Of a stretch of DNA of 11,467 bases, positions 6,385-11,467 are shown piece by piece. The position numbers were made by a program, and so were the translations under genes. The notes beneath the pieces were generated by a model, which worked only from the letters and a program-made list of their open reading frames with translations, did not search any database and was not told the origin of the DNA. Position 1 is the stretch's first letter; every line of letters starts with the position of its first letter. Source of the stretch: Emcibacter sp. (lineage in GTDB: Bacteria > Pseudomonadota > Alphaproteobacteria > Sphingomonadales > Emcibacteraceae); assembly GCA_023142175.1 (NCBI GenBank), contig JAGLJX010000103.1:1-11467 (forward strand), in the 5' to 3' direction.

Positions 6385-7658
6385 TTGGGACTAATTTTTT
6401 ATCGGGGGCCAATAGCCGGCTTTTGCCACCGTCCATTCCTTTTCGGTTTTTTACGGTCGCGATGATCTGCTATCTGCTGTTCTGGCTAGCGTTATTTTTC
6501 AATGCGGGGAATGTGACAAGTTATATCATTGGTGGTGGCCCTATGTTGAGCATGATTCATATTGCCACCCTCGGCGTCCTGACTATGACTGTGATCGGGG
6601 CGTCGTTACAGCTTCTTTCGGTGGCAACCCGGAAAGCCTTTGAAGGGTATTGGATTCTCCGACTGTTATCGCGGATTTATATTCCGGGGTTTATGCTGCT
6701 CACATATGGCATGTATGCAAGTTGGCATATTGGTATGATGGTGGGTGCGATTATCGCAAGTATTGGTCTTTTGATCTTCTTTTATCTTATCATAAATAAT
6801 ATTCGCGGAGTTCAGGGCATGGGGGCGATTATGACCCATTGTTGGGCGGCGATGCTATCTTTGCTTGGGTTGCTCTCCTTTGGCATTATGCTGATCATGG
6901 ATATGGAGCAGGCATTTCTGTCCGACCATATGGCGGCTGTCCTAAGTCATTTTCTATTAGCTGTCTTTGGTTTTATGAGCCTTCTTGTCATGGGATTTTC
7001 ATATATTCTGGTTCCCATGTTTGCACTGGCTCCGGCACCTTCGGAAAAAATTGGCAGGTGGTCTATTGTCTTTAATATCCTTGCCATTCTTATGTTGTTA
7101 TGGGGTTTTAATTCGCCGTCTTTATTCATAGTCACAGGTGGCGTGGCCTTCGCTATTGCGGGCTGCGGTCTATATTTATATGCCATGATTAAGGTTTATG
7201 GTGCGCGGATGAGAAAACGGCTCGGAACCCCGTTTCTGCTTATTCGTGTCGGATGGCTTATGCTGGCCCTTACCATTGTTTGGGGCATGGTGGGTATTTT
7301 TGGTTTTTGGCCAGATACGGGCCACGCGCTGTTTGGCGTGCTGGCGATTATCGGCTGGCTGCTGACTTTCCTTGTGGGGATATTGCAAAGGATCATTCCT
7401 TTCCTGAGCAGTATGCATACGGCGGGAAGTGGTGGTATTCCCATGCTGGCCTCATCCATGGCAGATGAGAGACTCCTGAAAGTCAATGCAATAGGACATT
7501 TGTGCGGCCTTGGCTTTGTGTCTCTTGGGGTCATTCTTGATATGGATATGATAATAAAAATTGGAGCAGCGTTAGGGGCTATAGGTGCGGCAGGACTGCT
7601 GTGCTATCTGTTAAGTGTCGTACGTCACCTCGTCCTGAACCAACCGGAAAAACTTTAA
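6381..7658 (+). CDS. Polytopic membrane protein, heme-copper-oxidase subunit I-like / NnrS-like
   Basis: The 425-residue protein has about twelve hydrophobic segments and almost no soluble part. Histidines sit in or near membrane segments: His60 (MIHIATLGVLTMTVIGA), His153 (THCWAAM), His183 and His190 (SDHMAAVLSHFLLAVFG), His315 (TGHALFGVLAIIGWL), His346 and His373. This spacing recalls the distant relatives of cytochrome oxidase subunit I and NnrS that accompany DUF2249 genes in denitrifiers. Heme binding is likely but not shown, and the segments do not reproduce a full oxidase metal site that I can verify. The GTG start overlaps the DUF2249 stop (GTGA), with AAAGGA at 6367-6372. A role in NO or oxygen handling is inferred from neighbours. 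NnrS proper is the main alternative name. Confidence 0.8.
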   Translation: MIGTNFLSGANSRLLPPSIPFRFFTVAMICYLLFWLALFFNAGNVTSYIIGGGPMLSMIHIATLGVLTMTVIGASLQLLSVATRKAFEGYWILRLLSRIYIPGFMLLTYGMYASWHIGMMVGAIIASIGLLIFFYLIINNIRGVQGMGAIMTHCWAAMLSLLGLLSFGIMLIMDMEQAFLSDHMAAVLSHFLLAVFGFMSLLVMGFSYILVPMFALAPAPSEKIGRWSIVFNILAILMLLWGFNSPSLFIVTGGVAFAIAGCGLYLYAMIKVYGARMRKRLGTPFLLIRVGWLMLALTIVWGMVGIFGFWPDTGHALFGVLAIIGWLLTFLVGILQRIIPFLSSMHTAGSGGIPMLASSMADERLLKVNAIGHLCGLGFVSLGVILDMDMIIKIGAALGAIGAAGLLCYLLSVVRHLVLNQPEKL

Positions 7659-7689
7659 AGAGCACCCCCGTTAAAAATGCATATTTAAG

Positions 7690-7731
7690 TTGATTTCCTG
7701 ATAAATGAGTATTACAGTACCAAAATACCAT
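7690..7731 (+). promoter_or_regulatory. Candidate promoter and operator of the hemerythrin gene
   Basis: TTGATT (7690-7695) and TACAGT (7713-7718) are spaced by 17 bases, a plausible but weak -35/-10 pair. ATTACAGTACCAA (7711-7723) matches the sequence at 5769-5781 in 12 of 13 positions, and the dyad is partly kept (ACAGTA-N6-TACCAT, four of six pairs). Both sites would overlap a promoter element, suggesting shared repression of this gene and the GNAT-Rrf2/DUF2249 promoters. Confidence 0.4.
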
Positions 7732-7751
7732 ATTAAAGGATGAAAGCCCGT

Positions 7752-8258
7752 ATGTTTACGTTTGACCATCAGATTACCCGTACCCTACATGATGAACATC
7801 TTGTGACCATTAGTGTATTGGAAAAGCTAGAGGGGATATTTCAGAGAAATGGGCCAAAAAACATTCCTGATACTAATGATTCGGAAATAACATCGCTATT
7901 AGGAGATATTATCAATCTTGTAGAATGTGATGTGAAGAACCATTTTTTCTTTGAGGAAAAACACCTTTTTGCCTTGCTTAATACCATGGGCGACAGTCCC
8001 ATCAGCATGATATTAACCGGTGAACATAATGTGATAGCACCTTTGGGAGGTTTATTATCTGAACTGGCTAGAGTGGCAAAAATGGATGGCTTCACAGACG
8101 CATCATGGGTTCAGTTCCGTCAAAGCGGTGTTGAACTGATAGAGCGCATGATTTCCCATATTCAGAAAGAGGAAATGGCTTTGCTGCCCATGTTGGAAGA
8201 TATTCTTGAAGAAGATGATGATGCGGAACTGATGATGACATATGCAGAGATGCGCTGA
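7752..8258 (+). CDS. Hemerythrin-like cation-binding protein
   Basis: The protein is about 168 residues of four-helix-bundle type. The metal-ligand pattern of the hemerythrin HHE family is visible: FDH and LHDEH near the N-terminus, NHFFFEEKH in the second helix, GEHNVI in the third, and SHIQKEEMALLPM in the fourth. Such proteins hold a di-iron site that can bind O2 or NO, or support Fe-S cluster repair as in YtfE/Ric. This one lacks the N-terminal ScdA-type domain of YtfE. ATG 7752 is preferred: GAAAG lies five bases before it, whereas the ATG at 7740 directly abuts AAAGG, leaving no room for ribosome binding; 7740 would add four residues. The gene has its own upstream motif, 81-93 bases after the membrane-protein gene, and is followed by the tandem-GNAT gene. 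The role in O2/NO response is inferred. Confidence 0.85.
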   Translation: MFTFDHQITRTLHDEHLVTISVLEKLEGIFQRNGPKNIPDTNDSEITSLLGDIINLVECDVKNHFFFEEKHLFALLNTMGDSPISMILTGEHNVIAPLGGLLSELARVAKMDGFTDASWVQFRQSGVELIERMISHIQKEEMALLPMLEDILEEDDDAELMMTYAEMR

Positions 8259-8282
8259 TAAATTTGAAAAACGGAGGTTGAA

Positions 8283-9263
8283 GTGACTAATACAGAGGGA
8301 AAGATGAGACCATTGGTGGCAGAAGATCTACCACGGGTTATTGAGATTGACGAGAATAATACGGGCCGTACCCGAAGGGATTTCTTTGAAAAACGTGTTT
8401 CTGCGGCCCTGAAAGACCCTAAGGAATTTGTTTATATCGCTTATGAAAACGGAGGGGACCTTCAGGGATATCTTCTTGTCCGGCTTCAGCAGGGCGCTTT
8501 TGGCGGCGACAAAATTGTTGCGGTTGTTGATGATATCGGGGTGTGCAGTGAGGCGCAGAGGCATGGCATAGGCCATCAGCTCATGAGTGAACTGACATCC
8601 ATTGTCAAGAAGAAGGGCATAACTGAAATTCGTAGTCAGGCAGACTGGAGTGACCAGAGCATGCTGAATTTCTTTGGAGCAACCGGGTTCCAACTGGCCC
8701 CGCGAGCTATTTATGAGCGGGATACCAGTTATCTGGATACAGAAGTTGCGGTCAATGACGATGACGAGCCACTAGAGGTTGATTATAGTGATCCTTCCAG
8801 CGATGACAGCGCGGCCTTGTCCCGCGACCAGGTACCCTGCCGCAGTATGAAGGCACAGGACCTGGCCGCAATCACTAAAATAGACGGTAAAATACTGGGC
8901 TATGACCGGTCATCATATTATGAGCGTAAGATGCGTGAAATTCTGGAAGAATCCGGAATTCGGGTTTCGTTGGTTGCGGAATTTGATGACCATGTGGTCG
9001 GCTTTGTCATGGCCCGTGTGGATTTTGGTGAATTTGGTAAAACGGAGCCTTCTGCTATTATTGATACTATGGGTGTTGACCCTGGTTATGCCAGTAAGAA
9101 TGTAGGCGGTGCTTTATTGTCGCAACTAATGGCGAATCTTACGGTTTTGAGAACGGATATTGTCCGTACAGAGGTTGGAGTGGAGCAATTGGCTCTGACG
9201 GGCTTCTTGCAGAACAACGGTTTTAACCCGGCACAGAGCCTGTCTCTTACTAAAGTCGTTTAG
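8283..9263 (+). CDS. Tandem GNAT-domain acetyltransferase
   Basis: The 326-residue protein contains two GNAT domains joined by an acidic linker (about 153-182, rich in Asp and Glu). Domain 1 (8-150) has AEDLPRVIEID and the acetyl-CoA loop Q92-R-H-G-I-G97. Domain 2 (185-326) has AQDLAAITKIDGKILG and a changed loop K272-N-V-G-G-A277, where lysine replaces the usual Q/R, so the second domain may be weaker or structural. Both share the opening layout of the single-domain acetyltransferase at 5233-5718, suggesting a common family with duplication. The GTG start is set by GGAGG at 8273-8277; an in-frame ATG at 8304 lacks such a site. The gene follows the hemerythrin gene by 24 bases and is last before the terminator. 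The substrate is unknown: lysine of pathway enzymes or a small amine are the main options. Confidence 0.87.
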   Translation: MTNTEGKMRPLVAEDLPRVIEIDENNTGRTRRDFFEKRVSAALKDPKEFVYIAYENGGDLQGYLLVRLQQGAFGGDKIVAVVDDIGVCSEAQRHGIGHQLMSELTSIVKKKGITEIRSQADWSDQSMLNFFGATGFQLAPRAIYERDTSYLDTEVAVNDDDEPLEVDYSDPSSDDSAALSRDQVPCRSMKAQDLAAITKIDGKILGYDRSSYYERKMREILEESGIRVSLVAEFDDHVVGFVMARVDFGEFGKTEPSAIIDTMGVDPGYASKNVGGALLSQLMANLTVLRTDIVRTEVGVEQLALTGFLQNNGFNPAQSLSLTKVV

Positions 9264-9280
9264 ACTAAAATCCGGATGTA

Positions 9281-9318
9281 AAAAAAAGGATCTGTGTTTC
9301 GACACGGATCCTTTTTTT
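9281..9318. terminator. Bidirectional rho-independent terminator
   Basis: A 17-base stem (9281-9297 pairing with 9302-9318, one G-U type mismatch) closes on the loop TTCG. Each strand ends in a run of seven T, so it can stop transcription both from the tandem-GNAT gene (plus) and from the reductase-ferredoxin-DUF1737 operon (minus), whose genes converge here. The minus-strand stop at 9320 abuts it. Confidence 0.92.
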
Positions 9319-9319
9319 A

Positions 9320-9478
9320 TTAGTCTTCTTTTATCATGCATTGTAGATATTCGATGAAACCATCTTTTTGATTTACAACTGAAATACCCCCTATAGGTCT
9401 GTAGCCCTTATTAATATAGGCGTTTACCTTTGTCTGAAGGCTTTTGATTTCAAACTCGTCTAATATCACATAGTCCAT
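9320..9478 (-). CDS. Small DUF1737-like protein
   Basis: The gene encodes only 52 residues. The translation begins MDYVILDEFE and continues with LQTKVNAYINKGYRPIGGIS, ending EYLQCMIKED. This matches the DUF1737 layout: a short strand, a helix with VN-x-x-I, then G-[WY]-x-P-x-GG-[IV]-[SA], and a final aromatic residue followed by QxM. AGGAG lies eight bases before the ATG on the minus strand. The stop directly abuts the bidirectional terminator, making this the last gene of the benzoyl-CoA reductase/ferredoxin operon, 82 bases after the ferredoxin gene. The function is unknown; DUF1737 proteins are small and often linked to phage or to uncharacterised operons. Fit to frame, ribosome site, terminator and family pattern together make a real gene very likely. 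Confidence 0.82.
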   Translation of the reverse strand: MDYVILDEFEIKSLQTKVNAYINKGYRPIGGISVVNQKDGFIEYLQCMIKED

Positions 9479-9560
9479 TAATCACACTCCTGATTTTTCA
9501 CTACCTAAATAAATATAGATGTAGAATCTTTATAATTGGTAACTTTTTCAGGAGAAATGA

Positions 9561-9803
9561 TTAATTCAAGGCATCATATTTTGCCTGTAGTTCGTCTTCG
9601 CTTTCCTTGAAATCAGGGTTTGGAATGATACATTCTTCCGGGCAGACAAGCTGGCATTGTGGCTCATCGTCCGCACCAACGCATTCTGTACATTTGAAGG
9701 GATCAATCACATACATGGGATCACCTTCTTTAATTGCTTCGTTGGGGCAGGCAGGTTCGCAGGCATCACATGCTGTGCAGGCATCAATAATCATTAAAGC
9801 CAT
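9561..9803 (-). CDS. 2[4Fe-4S] ferredoxin, electron donor to benzoyl-CoA reductase
   Basis: The 80-residue ferredoxin has the Allochromatium/Thauera-type pattern. C9-x2-C12-x2-C15-x3-C19-P forms the first motif. The second motif has an insert: C38-x2-C41-x8-C50-x3-C54-P. A ninth cysteine (Cys58) and an acidic C-terminal extension follow. Cluster I should use Cys9, 12, 15 and 54; cluster II Cys38, 41, 50 and 19. Ferredoxins of this kind have very low potentials, and in Thauera aromatica one is the donor for benzoyl-CoA reductase. The position right after bcrA-bcrD, 29 bases from bcrD and with AAAGGA eight bases before the ATG, supports that role here. The family and partner are well supported. 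The gene is called fdx in Thauera and badB in R. palustris; I leave the symbol blank. Confidence 0.94.
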   Translation of the reverse strand: MALMIIDACTACDACEPACPNEAIKEGDPMYVIDPFKCTECVGADDEPQCQLVCPEECIIPNPDFKESEDELQAKYDALN

Positions 9804-9832
9804 GTTTTAATTCCTTTCAAATTCACTCAAGT

Positions 9833-10675
9833 TCAAGACGCTTTGGCCATATTTTCAAGTTCAGCCAGTTTTCCGTGTCTAAAAGCTCCCCATATGGCGG
9901 CACCAATGGCTCCGGCATAAATGGAATCTTCATGTGACACAACTGGCATATCCATCTTGTTTTTTGCCATCGCTTCATTTAGAGCAAGAACCAGCCCAGT
10001 GTCAAGGGCAAGACCACCCGTACACATCACGGTGCCTTCTCTGACTTTCAGTGATTTCAACAGTTTGATCAAGCGGGCCGCCATAGAAATATGAATGCCT
10101 TTCAGGATGTTTTCCGCTGAAATACTACGGGAAACCATGTTGATCACGTCGGTTTCGGCCAACACGGCACAAATACCGGATACGACCTCTGGATCATCTG
10201 CTTTTTGGCTTAGCTCACCAATTTCATCCTGTCCAATGCCAAGGTACCGTGCGATATTCTCAAGGAACTGGCCGGAACCGGACGCACATTGGCTGGTCAT
10301 TTTATATTTTAGCACCTTGCCCCTTTCATCCATGCTGATGGCTTTGCCGTTAAGGGCGCCAATATCCATCAGGGAACGAGCATCCGGGTTAAGGTAGAGC
10401 GCACCGCGGGCATGAGAGGTCATGGAATAGAAATGGCCCGTGGAATAGGGAATACTTTCCGCATCACCAGTTGTTGCCACATAATCTATATCATCGCGGG
10501 TATAACCGTGCTTCTCCAGAAGATAGTCGAAGGCAGCTTCAGCGAGCATAAAAGGTTCCCGGTTTCTGATCCGGTCGGTCTGTTTGTCGATCCAGTTGAT
10601 CTTATCACCGTTTATTTCAAACAAGCATGTTTTCACAGCACCTGTTCCAACGTCAATTCCTACTGTTAATGCCAT
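9833..10675 (-). CDS. bcrD: Benzoyl-CoA reductase subunit D (ATPase/activator)
   Basis: The 280-residue protein belongs to the ASKHA ATPases of the BcrAD/HgdC (2-hydroxyacyl-CoA dehydratase activator) family. The phosphate-1 loop GIDVGTGAVK opens it. Cys130 in TSQCASGSGQF is the ligand to the [4Fe-4S] cluster shared with the partner subunit. Further motifs are the ETDVINM stretch, the CTGGLALD adenosine loop and SIYAGAIGAAIWG near the end. Length and these motifs fit BcrD of Thauera and BadG of Rhodopseudomonas. With BcrA it couples ATP hydrolysis to delivery of low-potential electrons for dearomatising benzoyl-CoA to a cyclohexadiene-carboxyl-CoA. GGAGG lies six bases before the ATG, inside the end of the bcrA gene, and only one base separates the two genes. 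Complete in this window. Confidence 0.95.
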   Translation of the reverse strand: MALTVGIDVGTGAVKTCLFEINGDKINWIDKQTDRIRNREPFMLAEAAFDYLLEKHGYTRDDIDYVATTGDAESIPYSTGHFYSMTSHARGALYLNPDARSLMDIGALNGKAISMDERGKVLKYKMTSQCASGSGQFLENIARYLGIGQDEIGELSQKADDPEVVSGICAVLAETDVINMVSRSISAENILKGIHISMAARLIKLLKSLKVREGTVMCTGGLALDTGLVLALNEAMAKNKMDMPVVSHEDSIYAGAIGAAIWGAFRHGKLAELENMAKAS

Positions 10676-10676
10676 T

Positions 10677-11467
10677 TTAAGCCTCCATTACTGCGCGGCG
10701 GGCGAATTCTGAGCCGCCTAGCGCACCGGTGTAAATTGAATCAGGGTCGATATTGATGACAACGTCACCATAGTTTTCTTTCACCAACTCACGAAGGGCC
10801 TTAACAGCCGCTTCATTTTTGGCAACGCCGCCGGTAAAGGTGAACTGGTCACGAATACCGCCAGATCGTGCGATGATGGACATGGCACGAAGAATGATCG
10901 AACGATGAAGTCCGGCCAGAATATCTTCACGCTTTTCGCCAAGAGCCAGCCTGTCGCGAAGCTCAGCGCCGGCAAACACGGTGCAGGTTGAGTTGATCTT
11001 AACTGCCTTGGTTGATTTCATGGCAATGGGGCCAAGTTCATGCAGGCCCATGTTCATTTCATCGGCAATATAGCCAAGGTAACGACCACAACCCGCCGCA
11101 CAGCGGTCATTCATCTGAAAGTTATCAACAACGCCGTTGGGGTCAATCTGAATGGATTTGGTATCCTGCCCGCCAATATCAAGCACAGTACGGGTGCCGG
11201 GATACATCATATGAGCACCCAAACCATGACAGAGGATCTCAGAACGAATATGTTCTTTCGGGAAAGGCAGACGAACCCGTCCGTAGCCCGTACCCACAAC
11301 AAATGTTTCTTCCAGATCTACGCCAAGCGCATCTTTCACAGGGCCCTGCACATCTTCAAAAGTAATGCCGAGCTCTGGGGATTCTATTGTCAGGTTCTTT
11401 AGGCCATCAAGGAATTTTCCTTCGAGATTACTCGCAGGTGGGCGATTTTCCACTTCAATGATGGATT
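10677..11467 (-). CDS. bcrA: Benzoyl-CoA reductase subunit A (ATPase/activator), 5' end cut off by the window
   Basis: About 262 C-terminal residues are present. The frame is open to the edge, so the GTG at 11453 is probably internal (upstream codons read SIIE) and the nucleotide-binding N-terminus lies outside. Visible motifs are [12 protein letters not shown], the [13 protein letters not shown]ase loop, then [19 protein letters not shown], where the first cysteine is the cluster ligand and a second sits four residues on. The [13 protein letters not shown] and [12 protein letters not shown] stretches are also present, and [12 protein letters not shown] lies close to the C-terminus. This is the BcrA/BadF pattern of the Thauera-type class I reductase rather than the BzdP type; those proteins are about 435-440 residues. 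It pairs with the D subunit as the ATP-driven electron-activating module. The reductase core subunits (C, B) should lie beyond the right edge. Confidence 0.94.
   Translation of the reverse strand, partial: SIIEVENRPPASNLEGKFLDGLKNLTIESPELGITFEDVQGPVKDALGVDLEETFVVGTGYGRVRLPFPKEHIRSEILCHGLGAHMMYPGTRTVLDIGGQDTKSIQIDPNGVVDNFQMNDRCAAGCGRYLGYIADEMNMGLHELGPIAMKSTKAVKINSTCTVFAGAELRDRLALGEKREDILAGLHRSIILRAMSIIARSGGIRDQFTFTGGVAKNEAAVKALRELVKENYGDVVINIDPDSIYTGALGGSEFARRAVMEA

Noticed and set aside
7690..7704. Possible FNR/Dnr box beginning TTGAT before the hemerythrin gene
   Set aside because: The second half does not match ATCAA at the required spacing, so it fits a -35 element better.
10095..10397. 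Plus-strand frame of 100 codons opposite bcrD
   Set aside because: Antisense to conserved ATPase motifs of bcrD; composition is that of a shadow frame.
11040..11402. Plus-strand frame of 120 codons opposite bcrA
   Set aside because: Antisense to the conserved BcrA region; no independent coding evidence.
11453..11467. GTG at 11453 as the true start of the BcrA protein
   Set aside because: The frame stays open to the edge, and BcrA/BadF proteins have about 170 more N-terminal residues with the first ATPase loop; the gene is cut by the window.
1..11467. CRISPR arrays, tRNA or rRNA genes, insertion sequences
   Set aside because: No regularly spaced repeats, RNA-gene signatures, transposase motifs or flanking inverted repeats were seen.

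Overview
The window reads as part of an anaerobic aromatic-degradation island of a proteobacterium, probably a facultative anaerobe or denitrifier with moderate GC content. The genus cannot be told from the sequence. The strongest anchors are at the right end, on the minus strand: the two activator/ATPase subunits of an ATP-dependent class I benzoyl-CoA reductase of the Thauera/Rhodopseudomonas type (BcrA, cut by the window edge, and BcrD) and the dedicated 2[4Fe-4S] ferredoxin. A very small DUF1737-like gene closes this operon.

Left end, plus strand (15-4157): a tight three-gene operon encodes a molybdopterin enzyme, a four-cluster ferredoxin-type subunit and a DmsC/NrfD-like membrane anchor. 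Best fit is PadBCD, the phenylacetyl-CoA:acceptor oxidoreductase that makes phenylglyoxylate, which is then converted to benzoyl-CoA. Phenylacetyl-CoA oxidation would thus feed the benzoyl-CoA reductase encoded at the other end. A gene for a two-helix membrane protein of unknown function follows (4241-4780).

Middle (4790-9263): a minus-strand pair, a single-domain GNAT acetyltransferase overlapping an Rrf2-family repressor (recalling BadL/BadM of R. palustris), is divergent from a plus-strand set: a double DUF2249 protein, a polytopic heme-copper-oxidase/NnrS-like membrane protein, a hemerythrin-like protein and a tandem-GNAT protein. The divergent promoter region holds a perfect dyad (ACAATA-N6-TATTGT) overlapping a likely -35 box, and 12 of 13 bases of it recur before the hemerythrin gene. 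DUF2249, hemerythrin and NnrS-like genes are typical companions in NO/O2-response clusters, so this middle block is a candidate redox-sensing and protection module placed between two oxygen-sensitive enzymes. That functional link is inference.

The plus-strand block and the minus-strand reductase operon converge on a strong bidirectional terminator (9281-9318). No RNA genes, CRISPR arrays or mobile elements were seen, and no intergenic stretch exceeds about 110 bases.
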